DNA of 64,000 bases from Sapria himalayana. Taxonomy: Eukaryota; Streptophyta; Magnoliopsida; Malpighiales; Rafflesiaceae. The first letter of the stretch is position 1, and each line of letters begins with the position of its first letter. Below, in pieces: positions 1 to 11,200 of this stretch. Where the stretch lies: assembly GCA_029783825.1 (NCBI GenBank), contig JAREIK010000343.1, positions 744,001 through 808,000 on the forward strand, read 5' to 3'. The notes beneath the pieces were generated by a model. That model was not told where the DNA came from. It saw only the letters and a list, made by a program, of their open reading frames with translations, and made no database searches. The translations under genes were made by a program, and so were the position numbers.

Positions 1-645
1 AAAATAAATATATATTATTTATTTTATAAAATAAAAATATTTTATTTTATTTTATTAAAATATTTTATTTTATTTTATGCACATCCCCACACAAATACGC
101 CCGCCCCTGCCTCCCCCTCAAACACGCCCGCCCCTGTCTCTCCCCTCAATTCGTGCCACCCCTGCTCTCCCCTCAATTCGCGCCGCCCCTACCTCTCCCC
201 TCAACTCGCGCCGCCCTTTCCTCTCCCCTCAACTCGCGCCGCCCCTTCCTCTCCCCTCAACTCGCGCCGCCCCTTCCTCTCCCCTCAACTCGCGCCGCCC
301 CTTCCTCTCCCCTCAAATCGTGCCCGCTCCTGCCTCTCCCTCAAATCGCGTCGGCTCCCTGCCTCGCCCTCAAATCGCACACGCCCCCTGCCAGTGGCCA
401 ACGTCGCCAATGCGGCGACGTTGGCCACCCAACGTCGTCAGACGTAGGGCACTATAGGCATGGATACGGCTGTCATCTGCCGACGCAACCATCTGATACG
501 CCACATGACATATCGGATACAGATTATGCAATGATACTCCATGTGGCGTATCAGACACGTATCCGTGCCGTGTCCGTGTCGTGCCCACGTGTCCGGGTGT
601 CGGACACGCGGACACGACTGTAGGGAGCCATGTCCGTGCTTCGTT
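1..645 (+). mobile_element. Right part of a Mutator-like (9-bp-TSD family) element, left end outside window
   Basis: The right 250 bp match the right ends of the copies at 32802-33414 and 50158-50835: a run of cggacacgtatccgtg-type motifs followed by gggagccatgtccgtgcttc, ending near 645. The left part is an AT-rich A/T-tract like that in the sister copies, then C-rich DNA. No transposase is visible. The two ORFs here are readings of a tandem repeat and are not genes. Family assignment rests on the sister copies, which have apparent 9-bp duplications; this copy's left end is missing. Confidence 0.5.
138..385. repeat. 28-bp GC-rich minisatellite
   Basis: Six nearly perfect units (starting at 138, 165, 193, 221, 249 and 277) with core ctcaactcgcgccgcccc, then three decayed units to about 385. 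It lies inside the Mutator-like element. The period is not a multiple of three, so the Pro/Ser/Arg-rich ORFs across it are artefacts. Confidence 0.85.
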
Positions 646-3182
646 GTATATCACAAGCACATAGTTTGAAGAAGAAAAAAACAAATGTAATCTTTTATGT
701 GTTTTCGTAAAGATGTTTATGATATGTTTGCTTGTAGACACATAACTTGTAGTTATTAAATCATCTTGGATCTTCTCCAAATAGAAATGACATTCGATCT
801 CATCGTGTTTTGTATGCTAATTAAACATTGAATTGACATCAATTTGTAAAGTTGTTGGACTATCACAATAACTAATCATCAGTTTATTGGCCGATAGGCC
901 CGGCTGCTCAAAAAAGTAATTATTCCATTGAAACTCACAAATCATCAATATCATAGTTTTGTACCTTATCTATGTACTCAATCTAAAAATATAAGCTTAC
1001 TACTTATTTTTTTTATGAGATAAAATTATTTCAGAGTATATAAATCTTGGTGGCAGATCTCCTATTTTTGATTGTGAAAACCCAACTAAGATCTTAATAA
1101 GCTTCTATTCGGATATGTCCATGGTATTTGAAAAAAATCACATGTTCTAAAGCGTTCTTCATATATTTGAGAATCTGATAAACTATGTTGATATAAATTT
1201 ATTTGAGATAATCTAGAAAATAATAAGGTATACAAACAACATAAAGAATTTATGTTCAAGTCACACTAGATAGTTAAGTTTTTTTATGATTCTTCTATAT
1301 CTAAAAATAACAACATATATGATAATTCTATATTATATCATATGATGAGTCGGCCAATGCATATCCCATCATATCATAGTCAGATAAAATATATAAAACA
1401 TATCTCATTTAAGAAAAAAAAAAAAATTATACCTTATGAATAGGCAACTTCATTACTCATAAAAAATATGAGTTGTCTCAAATTAGTTACCTAATACTTG
1501 ATCTACACTAATATCTTCAATTGAGATATATTTAACAGTTCATCCCTTTTTATAAAAAAAAAATTAACATATAATACTATATCGCATATTATTCTTCTAA
1601 TCCATGTCGAAAAAAACAATAATAATATTATACGGATCTCCCAAGATCAAAAATAGTAATTACTAAAGAGAACTAATAGAACCACATCATAAAAGATTTC
1701 TTCAAACTATAAAGAGTCTTTCATAGTCTACTCACTATATTTGCATACCCTAAAACACTAAAATCTAGCGATTATTACATAAGCATTTTCTCCTCGTGAT
1801 TACGATGAAAAAATATATTTTTCATATTTAATTGATATAGAGCTCGCCTATAAGAAGGAACAACAAAGGCCGGTAATTTGTTAATGATCTTATGGGCTAT
1901 AGAACAAAAAATATTTTAATAATTCACATCATAAGTCTATATAGATTACATGACTACCAGCCTAGCTTTTAGCCAAGTAGCATTCCTTCAAATTCAAATC
2001 TTCGCCATTAACGCCCACTTACATCTCATTAGAGACTCGCTCGGAGGCTTCAAAACAAAATTTCATGTATTATTATAAATGATTGAGCTTAATTTATCAA
2101 ATATAATTTGGCACCATCCTAAATAACTAAGTATCTTATAAAAAATATTTAGTATCTTGCAACTATCATAAAAAAATAAAAAATCAAAATATATTACATC
2201 AAAACCTAGAATAAGAGAAAACTAGGACAATGGGAATTAGGTAAAACATATCATTAGTTTTTTCATAAAATAATCAAAAGAACTAAGTCAAAGCTTTGAA
2301 TTAGATCGGTTAACAAGGCATGTAGCACGGATTGGAAAAAATATGGACATATCTGTTTAGTATTCAATTTTTGGTTATAATCATCAAGTTTTCTAACATT
2401 TATCTCCTCTTTCTGAGATGACTTAAATCTCATGTCATGTGGGATACCCATACTAGATTCCTCACTCACACCACTAGGAGATGTCTCACTACTCTCTTTA
2501 AGAATAATTATGATCATAGTATTATGTGCGAGAGCATGTTTAACTGTCATTCTATAAGAAGTAACAACTAAATAATGAAACGATCCTATGACTAGCATCC
2601 GAATATGCATCTTCTTAAATCAAATGCTTAAAATTAAACTTATCCTTAAAAAATATCATATTTATATTTATTATTGTTAGTTTATTCTTTTTAATGAAAA
2701 CACTCAGCGTGTGAATTACATCAATTATTTTTGCTGATTATATAAAGATAATATTTGTATTGAGTTATTCATTGTATGCATATTGATATCATATCACTAC
2801 ATTCTTGATTGCCATTAAGAGCGAGTTGATGTCACACTCATGCTAATACTAATAGTGGGTCAACGTCTTTAATACATGCTACACGCAATCCTACTTTCGC
2901 CACTACAATATACACTGCATAAACAACACACACACACACACACACAGTGCTGTTCAAAACTGGTGGCAGCAAGGTTGGTGCATGATGGAGCCGACAAGAG
3001 AGAAAACTAGCTTTTGTGGACAATGGCATGAGGTGGCGCACAGATAAAGATAGTGCCAATGCTATGGTAAAATTGTAGGCGCCTTATAGGAATTTTCGCA
3101 CCAACGAGGGCTATAGTAGTGATGGTGCTTGGTAGATGCATATACCTGCGACAAGGTCAGTGCACAATGGCACCGGCAAGGG
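646..3182 (-). mobile_element. Degenerate copia-type retrotransposon fragments in AT-rich DNA
   Basis: Very AT-rich sequence without an intact ORF. On the minus strand near 1790-1850 it reads QLNMKNIFFHRNHEE, matching the copia reverse-transcriptase motif QLDVKNAFLHG.LEEE. Similar fragments occur at 33480-33970 and 58140-60660. The interval would fall in an MLO intron if the gene continues to the left. The 115-aa minus ORF at 2263-2610 is unrecognised and probably part of the same debris. A short (CA)n lies at 2929-2946. Confidence 0.5.
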
Positions 3183-3694
3183 TAGAGATGGCCCCAATAA
3201 ATGGTATGTTGCAACAATGGTCTAGGCACGATATGATTTCAACCGTGCCTAGCATGACACGGCACAATTCAGAGTCATGACCAAAAGTATTGTAGGTCAG
3301 CCCACGACAAGGCTCGAGCAATGCCGCTAAAGTTCTTAGCACGAAAGGTACAGCTCGTGCAAGCTAGTTTCTGTACAGATGACCAAACAAGCTAGCATGA
3401 TCCTGACCTAGGCTAGCCTGGAATGAACTAGGCTAGCCTGAAATGAACAGAGTTGGCCTAAAATGAAAGGAACTAGCAAAGAATAAATCGGAGTAGCCTA
3501 ACCATGTCTGACCAAGCTTAGTACGACCCAACCAAAAGACATGCCAAAAAGATATATCATGCTGCCCATTTTTAGTCATGACGACATGGCAAAACCGTGC
3601 TAGAAATCATGTCGTGCCCAATATGACACAATGGCTCGGAAAGACCTAAAAAAATGAGTCATGCCAACATAAAACGGCCCGTTTGATATCTTCA
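3183..3694. mobile_element. Degenerate hAT non-autonomous element
   Basis: Left end tagagatggcccc and right end ggcccgtttgatatcttca are decayed versions of the TAGAGGTGTCAA/cccgtttgacacctcta termini used throughout the window. The interior has the family's gcacgg/tgccgtg-like words and several copies of an agcctggaatgaac motif (about 3410-3480), shared with the element at 54110-54639. I see no target duplication, so the borders are approximate. Confidence 0.45.
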
Positions 3695-3943
3695 ATAATC
3701 ACTCAGTGTAAAAATGAGAATGTGCATATAATATACAAACTAACATTAGATAAGAAAAGATCAAATATTAGATACTCTCAAGCATAACATAAAAAGTAAA
3801 AGAAAAAAAAAACAAATCAAAAAATAAACAATATAAAACATAACAAGAACAAAAATAAGTTGATGATCAAAGTGACCCAATGGCTAATGTCTCACATAAG
3901 AGAACAAAAATATTTATAGAATAATGGGAGGAAACTCTCCCTC

Positions 3944-4022
3944 TACCTCTCTCTCTCTCTCCCCCTCCCTCCCTCTCTCTCTCTCCCTCCCTCTCTCTCT
4001 CTCTCTCCCTCCCTCCCTCTCC
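3944..4022. repeat. (CT)n/(CCCT)n microsatellite
   Basis: Nearly pure pyrimidine tract of CT dinucleotides with CCC interruptions. No gene is associated with it. Confidence 0.85.
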
Positions 4023-5596
4023 GCTTCAATAGCCTCCCACTCTATTTTCCTTTGAAACAATCATGAAATGATAGATATATCACTCCAAAAAAATCTCAAT
4101 ATTTAATGATAAATTTATAATCTAGAAAAGAAAGTTGAGTCAATCAAGATCTAACATATGAAAGTGGAATGATTATCTCACAGAAAGTATAAATAAGATA
4201 TCCCAAAATATTATTCATTCTAACTTATTGCTAATCGTGGGTTTATATTAGCTAAAAGAGTATCTATAAACTAAATCTTTGACTTAGTGAACGAGACAAA
4301 GTGTAAAACATAATCAAATTGCTCTTAAAATCTCAAACTCGTCAATTATTTCATAACATCATGAATATGAGAATGTCCTAAAAAGAAAAAGAGAAATTGC
4401 AAGGACAACAATTGTGAATAAATCTATTTTCAGGCCAATGATGGATGAAGGTGACTAGCAATTGAATTGTTTACACAACGATGGCAAATCATCATCTCAG
4501 GTCCAAACCCGTGTGCGAAAAAGAGAAAATAATATTTTATTTTATTAGAACACGAACATAAATACAAGAGCAACACGGAAAAAGCATCCTTCTATCATGA
4601 GCACTCTTTTATCATGCCAAAATATAATCTAAATATATAAGTATGAAAAATTGAGCGATAGAAGAATATTAACTAAATTAAAATAAAATTATTATAAGAT
4701 AATTATTTGACTAATTATATTTAATAATTCAAAATATTGAGCTATTACAAAAAAACATATTGGTGAAATACAAGCATGTATTTTCGTATGTTGTACATAA
4801 AAAAACAAACTAGTTTATAAGAGACAATGAGAATATTTGTTAAAATATAAACTTATATTTTTGTATGTAAGAAAGTCAAACTAATTTATAAGAAACAATG
4901 AAAATAAGTATTGAAATATAAGCTTGTATTTTTGTATGTAAAAAAGTAAAACTCATTTCACCCGAACTTGTATAGAATAAGGACAAGTAAAATTAATTTA
5001 ACACCAATAGATTAGAAATGGGTTAGTACAATCCTAATCATTGTTTAAGAAGATACCAGTAGTATAAATAGAAGTGATCCTCTTGTATTATCAATATCAT
5101 GCAAAAATCACTCACCGTTCCCATCCATCATCAAAAGTCATTTTTTTTTCTCCATTTCATTTTATCCTATTCAATATCTTTTAACATATATACATAAAAT
5201 AATATTTAATAGAGATGTATGTGGCAAGATTTAAAAAAAAAAAGGAAAACTCAAAAAAAAATTATAAATAAAAAATGATGAAATTCTTATTTATCGTGTA
5301 TGGGAAAAATAAAATAGTGCAGACATGACATAATTAAAAAATAATAAATGGAGGTCGCAACCAGTTCATGGGGCTCATGATTTAGCATGTGATCTGGGAA
5401 AGATTCATATCTTGCCAACTTCCCTTGAAGAAAGGCATTTATCACCGGATCAAGACATGACCCCCAGTACATGCATGTAACATAATAAATTTTCAGGTAA
5501 TCAATAATATCAGTATTATTATTACTCAAACACATTTAACTTTAAAATTCTTATTAAATTCAACATATTAGATATTTATATACCCTCACACTAAAT

Positions 5597-5629
<33 letters not shown>

Positions 5630-6030
5630 CATTGAATAAAAATTGATTAGAAAAATTTTAAAAAAAAAATAATATAAGATGTTTTATGTGAAATAAAGAT
5701 CTCTGTTAAATTAAAATAAAAACAATTTTAAAAAAAAATTATTCTACTAGTTATGCTTGATGATTTAGAATATTGAATGAATACAATATAACATAATCAT
5801 AATATAACAAAAATGTAAAGATGATACAAACTTATGAAATGCCTAGGTATCATGCCCATTACATGATTAGGTTATGTATGAAGAAGAAAACAATATGGGA
5901 TAAACCCCCATTGAAAATCCTTCTCGCCGACAATGGAGATTGTAGATGGCATTGCATGAACAAGAGTAAAAAACTAATTAGAACACACAAAAGTCTAGAA
6001 CGAACAAAACTTTTTAAAGGTCAAAAATAC
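4023..6030. other. AT-rich stretch left of MLO exon 3, no recognised gene
   Basis: Probably MLO intron 3 if the gene continues leftwards. It contains about three tandem ~85-bp units (4766-4955; words tgtatttttgtatg and ttataag.gacaatga), an (AAT)n run at 5598-5627, and a short minus ORF (5287-5535) that I do not recognise and do not call a gene. I looked for the next MLO exon (loop after the first Cys-rich lumenal segment) and did not find it. Confidence 0.6.
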
Positions 6031-6666
6031 CTCCTTGCATCCTGCAGCTTCACTATCCGCAGATAAAAGTCTGCGTGGGTGCCAGAGAAGATGCCGATGG
6101 TGTTCGCCCTCATGGGTATCAGATTGATGGAGCTGATGTTTTGAAGGGCACGGCAACATGGTGTTCGCATGGGTCACAGGAATGCAGATGCCAGCAATGT
6201 AGTTTTGACTGAACGTGAGGATTAAAGAGATGAAACCCAAGACCATGAGCTCTGCAAGCAAACAACACGACAGAAGAGAGAAATATTTCGATTTTAGCAC
6301 GTGCGATTAATTTAAAAGAGAAAAGAGAGAAAAAAAAAATGAGAACTGACCCCCTTTGACCTTCTCGAGAGCTTCATAAAGAGCTTTTTTGTGTCTTTCT
6401 TGAAACCACTGGAACAAAAGCAAGTTACGAGGCTAATCGTCAGATATATAAAATTAGAAAAGGTCTACTGCGTTGATGGCATTTTAAGCAGTATGGAAAG
6501 AGATGAAAGAGAGCGGATGAGGCGTACAGATTACCTTTCCTGTCCAATGAAGAACTTTTTCCAATATAATAGAAATCAAAATGATGGAAGCGCAGACGAC
6601 GGCGACGGCCCAAGTAGGGGTCTGGTCGAGCTCCCTGGCGGCTGTGGTTCCTCCATCTCCTTCCAT
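6031..6666 (-). CDS. MLO: MLO-family seven-transmembrane protein, N-terminal 137 aa (exons 1-3, partial)
   Basis: MLO proteins are plant plasma-membrane proteins with seven transmembrane helices and a C-terminal calmodulin site; some have been reported as calcium channels and susceptibility factors. Exons: 6666-6535, 6408-6351 and 6251-6031, with gt..ag junctions and matching phases (0,1,0). The ATG at 6666 is chosen because ORF codons further upstream lack an ATG in frame. Visible family blocks: ELDQTPTWAVAVVC (N-terminus into TM1, about residues 10-37), KKALYEALEKVKGELMVLGF (exon 2/3 junction into TM2), and CIP...NTMLPCP plus HRHLLW/RRLLSA in the first lumenal loop. The TMLPCP and RRLL loop resembles the Arabidopsis MLO5-MLO10 clade. 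TM3 onward is absent from the next 6 kb; it is either beyond position 1 after a long intron or lost. I cannot tell which. Confidence 0.87.
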
Positions 6667-6671
6667 TCCTC

Positions 6672-6692
6672 CTATCGTTTTATTATCTTCAT
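6672..6692 (-). promoter_or_regulatory. Possible 6-codon upstream ORF before the MLO start
   Basis: On the minus strand an ATG at 6692 opens a six-codon frame (MKIIKR) ending in TAG at 6672, five bases before the MLO ATG. Whether it is in the mRNA depends on the transcription start, which I cannot see. Confidence 0.35.
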
Positions 6693-6788
6693 CCAAAAAA
6701 CATCAGCCGCTGTCTGCAAATTAACTTATCAACGAATGCTGGGTTCCGCGAGCATGAAATAAATGTACAGAAGCGGATGGCGAGAGGG

Positions 6789-6899
6789 AAAACGATAGGG
6801 ACAAATCTCGAGGCGAGAGATAAAACGATAGGGGGAGAAAACGATAGGGGGAGAAAACGATAGGGGGAGAAAACGATAGGGACAAATCTCGAGGCGAGA
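6789..6899. repeat. 16-bp triplication flanked by 30-bp direct repeats upstream of MLO
   Basis: Three exact units of aaaacgatagggggag (6822-6869) sit between two exact 30-bp copies that begin aaaacgatagggacaaat (6789-6818 and 6870-6899). The block starts about 120 bp upstream of the MLO ATG, so it lies in the 5' leader or core promoter. Confidence 0.85.
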
Positions 6900-7165
6900 T
6901 CGTCCAGCACTATGTGGCTCTTTCTAATCTTAAAATCACCGCTTTCTATTTTTGTAATTCTTCTTCCGACGAGCAGAAACAGGCGGCTGTAAATTTTCGA
7001 AGCTCCCATCTTTTTCGGGGTGAGATTCTGTAAGACTGTACTACCCACCCTCCTCTGAGATGAGAGTTTCAGGCTCAAATCTTCCAGACTCGAAAAATAT
7101 ATAAGATGCTGCATGATCTTCGGGCGAGATTATGCACCCCATCATGTCATGCAACGGCCGCTCGC

Positions 7166-7480
7166 GGCTAACTGGGTGCTACTGCTGCGGTCCTCCCTGC
7201 GGCTAACTGGGTGCTGCTGCTGCGGTCCTCCCTGCGGCTAACTGGGTGCTGCTGCTGCGGTCCTCCCTGCGGCTAACTGGGTGCTGCTGCTGCGGTCCTC
7301 CCTGCGGCTAATTGGGTGCTGCTGCTACGGTCCTCCCTGCGGCTAACTGGGTGCTGCTGCTACGGTCCTCCCTGCGGCTAACTGCGTGCTGCTGCTACGG
7401 TCCTCCCTGCGGCTAACTGGGTGCTGCTGCTACGGTCCTCCCTGCGGCTAACTGCGTGCTGCTGCTACGGTCCTCCCTGC
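7166..7480. repeat. 35-bp GC-rich minisatellite, nine units
   Basis: Exactly nine head-to-tail 35-bp units, boundaries 7166, 7201, 7236 and so on to 7480, with core ggctaactgggtgctgctgc and cggtcctccctgc. Variants are t-g-c versus t-a-c after the gctgct run and gggtgc versus gcgtgc; the last units alternate, suggesting higher-order duplication. Located 500-815 bp upstream of the MLO start codon. Confidence 0.93.
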
Positions 7481-8174
7481 GGCGAGAAATGTTATTTTAT
7501 TTCTATTTTAGATATTAATATTATCTCATCACAATTAAAATGTTTGAATTTGAATAATGCGAACTTTTAATTTTTTACATTTTTTAAAATTAATAAAAAT
7601 TTGATATTAATCAAAACCCAAGTTTGGTAATATAATTAAGATTTATTTATATCTAAACTAATTAATTGACCAAGCTAAATTAATTGTTATTTAAAAAATT
7701 AATTGTAAAATAATTGAATTTTGAAAATTTTTTTTTTATTTTACTTTTTTTGGGTATTTCTCCTTAATAACTCAAAAATAAGTTTACGCCCAAGAAAGAA
7801 AGTGATTTGATGAAGGAGAAAGACAATTAACCCTAGAGGACACTAATTTGATCCTCATGGATTCAGGTCTCCGAGGGTACATCAGTCAAGTGCCCTATTA
7901 CGCTGAACCACATATAAACACACCTTTATTTAACAAAATTAAAAATTCAAACTCAAGCTTTCATTATCATATATTATTAAATTAATAATAATTAGAAAAA
8001 ATACAATACAGTAATCCATTATAAAAAAAAACAAGAACCAGAGCGCAACTGGACCCTAGCCAGGCAAACAAAGGTGAGCCACTGCCCTAGCCATTGGCTA
8101 CATGTTTCCATGATCTGTTTGTTGTTAAAAAAACAGTAAACCAATCTGCTAGAAAGAATAAAAAAAAAAACAAT

Positions 8175-8214
<40 letters not shown>

Positions 8215-8238
8215 AAAAAGAAAAAAAAAAGGGGAAGG
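7481..8238. other. Intergenic: 3' flank of the PAT gene
   Basis: AT-rich sequence with no recognised gene. A (TA)n microsatellite lies at 8178-8211. The PAT stop codon is at 8239, so the 3' UTR and polyadenylation site of that minus-strand gene fall here. Confidence 0.6.
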
Positions 8239-11200
8239 CTAGGAGGAGTGGAAGGCAGCAGAAGAAAGGGTATGAGGGGAAGCACGAGGAACAAAGACGG
8301 GAAGTTGGGCCGACCTATTATGGAGAGTGGGCTGGGGAGGAGGCTGATGGGCCAAAAGAGGGCCCCCAAAAAATATAGAGCGTTCAGGGCACAAAATCTG
8401 GCCTTCACCACGGGTGGGGAAAGAAGAAGCGGCTGCGAAAGAGGTGGAAACGAATCGGCTGGCCTCTGGATCCCAATAGACGGAATTCTGGGGCTGGTCC
8501 GGCCCTCCTAGAGGGAATCTTCTCGCCTGAGCCACCACGTGGGCGCCATTTTGCGGCGGCTGCAGTGGTGGCGGTGGTTCGGGCAGGTAAGGCTCGGCAG
8601 GTGGCGATTGGGGGAGGCAGCACTGGTCTGCGCCATTGATGGGACTGCTCCTTCCACTGACATTGCTGCTGGACAAAAGATCAGAAGCAGCAGCAGCATC
8701 ATATGGATTATGATCTTGGGGACCCACGGGGCGCAGGACAGAAGAGGACGCTCTGGCCTTGGCGGTGGCCTTCATAGCCTCTTTTGAGTCGAGTTTCGCG
8801 AGTTTCCATGCGCTGATTCGGACCTGCCGGTGCGGGCCTCTTCTGCCTTTATCGCCTGTTGGGTGCGCATCCAGGTCGGCCATGGTTGATGGCGGTCTCT
8901 GCTCCATGCGCGAAACAATATCATCCTTGAAATAAATAAATAAAATTATTTAAATTCTTAAAGTTTTTTTTTTTTTTTATGTCACGTGATCTTTCTCAAT
9001 ATAGTAGAACTAGGATCTATTTTTATAAAGACAATCCTACCCTCAACCTTGTTTATAATCTCTCCCCCTCTTTAAAAAGACAGTCTTGCCCTAGTTTATA
9101 TGCATCCAAAAATTAGTTATTTATAATCTCACTCTCTAAAAAGACAGTCTTGCCCTCCTTTATATGCATCCAAAAATTACTTAGTTATTTATACTCTCTC
9201 TCTAAAAAGACAGTCTTGCCCTCCTTTATATGCATCCAAAAATTACTTAGTTATTTATACTCTCTCTCTCTCTCTAAAAAGACAGCCTTGCCCTCCTTTA
9301 TATGCATCCACAAATTACTTAGTTATTTATACTCTCACACTCTCTCTCTAAAAAGACAGCCTTGCCCTCCTTTATATGCATCCACAAATTACTTAGTTAT
9401 TTATACTCTCACACTCTCTCTCTAAAAAGACAGCCTTGCCCTCCTTTATATGCATCCACAAATTACTTAGTTATTTATACTCTCACACTCTCTCTCTAAA
9501 AAGACAGTCTTGCCCTCCTTTATATGCATCCACAAATTACTTAGTTATTTATACTCTCACACACTCTCTCTAAAAAGACAGTCTTGCCCTCCTTTATATG
9601 CATCCAAAAACTACTTAGTTCTTTATAATCTCACTCTCTCTAAAAAGACAGTCTTGCCCTCCTTTATATGCATCCAAAAATTACTTAGTTCTTTATAATC
9701 TCTCTCTAAAAAGACAGTCTTGCCCTCCTTTATATGCATCCACAAACTACTTAGTTATTTATAATCTCACTCACACACTCTCTCTCCCTAAAAAAGACCT
9801 TGCCCTCATTTATATGCATCCAAGGTTTACTTAGTTATTTATAATCTCACACACACACTCTCTCTCTCCCTAAAAAGACAGTCTTGCCCTCGTTTATATG
9901 CCTCCAAAAATTACTTAGTTATTTATAATCTCACTCTCTCTCTCTCTAAAAAGACAGTCTTGCCCTCCTTGATATGCATTCAAAAATTACTTAGTTATTT
10001 ATAATCTCTAAAAAAGACAGTCTTACCGTCATTTGTATGCATACAAAAATTACATAATTATTTATAATCTCTCTCTAAAAAAACGATCTTGCCCTCATTT
10101 ATATGCATACAAAAAAATTACTTAATTATTTATAATCTCTCTCTAAAAAGACGATCTTGCCCTCGTTTATATGCAAACAAACAATTACATAATTATTTAT
10201 AATCTCTCTCTAAAAAGACGATCTTACCCTCGTTTATATGCATACAAAAAATTACTAAATTATTTATAATCTATCTATATAGAAAGAGTCATGCGCCCCC
10301 GTTTATATGCATAAAGAAATTACTTAATTATTTATAATCTCTCACCCTCTCTCACTCTAAAAAGGCAGTCTCACCCTCTCTCACTCTAAAAAGGCAGTCT
10401 CACCCTCTCTCACTCTAAAAAAGGCAGTCTCACCCTCATTTATATGCATACAAAAAAATTACTTAATTATGTATAATTTCTCTCTCTCTCTCTCTCTCTC
10501 TCTCTACAAATATAGTCTCTCGTGTGAGACAATCGTAGGTCGATTTAAGAACGGTGAAGGGGTGTAACCACGAGCCTAGAGTTGGAGGGCGGCGATAATT
10601 GCACGTGGCTGGGGGGAGGGGGTACCTGATGATCCATAAAGATTCGAGGAGGCGTGCACCAAACACCCTTGTATTGCAGATTGGTTCCGAGAGAGCTTCT
10701 CCCGCTTATGACCGTCACGGCCGAGCTGGTTGGGGAAACTGGCGCGCTGGGCTGATCTTCCCCGTCAAAAGACGCGCCTGGTGGTTCGCTCTGGGTTCTC
10801 ATGGCGACCACGTATTCGTACGTTGTTATCCCCTGCATTGCAACACAGCAAGATTTAAAACAAAAAAACAAGATGAGAAGAAATTTAATAAATTTTATTA
10901 AATTTTTAAATTCAATTCGAGAAACACACCTTTCGGATCAGAATCATGTGGAAAATGAAGAGCTCGGCCAGAGGCACGGTGGCAACGAAGGCTAGAGCTG
11001 CACAGAATGCCTGCATTTCTCAACACGAAGAGAAATTATTAAATTTAATTACCTAATTAAATTAAAAAAAAAAAACTTAATAAAAAACATGAGCAAGCTT
11101 CTACTTAGCCCTCACACTTATTTCTCTATCTTACTTATAGGTGCATGTACTCTCTCTCTCTCTATCTCTCTCTCTCTCTCTCTATCTTGATGGCTATAGG

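Noticed and set aside
77..623. Pro/Ser/Arg-rich ORFs
   Set aside because: They are readings of the 28-bp minisatellite and the adjacent transposon end; the same repeat is open in several frames.
2263..2610. 115-aa minus ORF as a gene
   Set aside because: No recognised family, AT-rich, inside copia-like debris.
5287..5535. 82-aa minus ORF as a missing MLO exon
   Set aside because: Sequence does not resemble any MLO segment and lacks suitable flanking splice logic.
6484..6696. MLO start at 6696
   Set aside because: The codon there is TTG; the first in-frame ATG is at 6666.
8248..8787. Plus-strand and other-frame ORFs over the PAT last exon
   Set aside because: Shadows of the minus-strand exon, which carries conserved PAT motifs to the stop at 8239.
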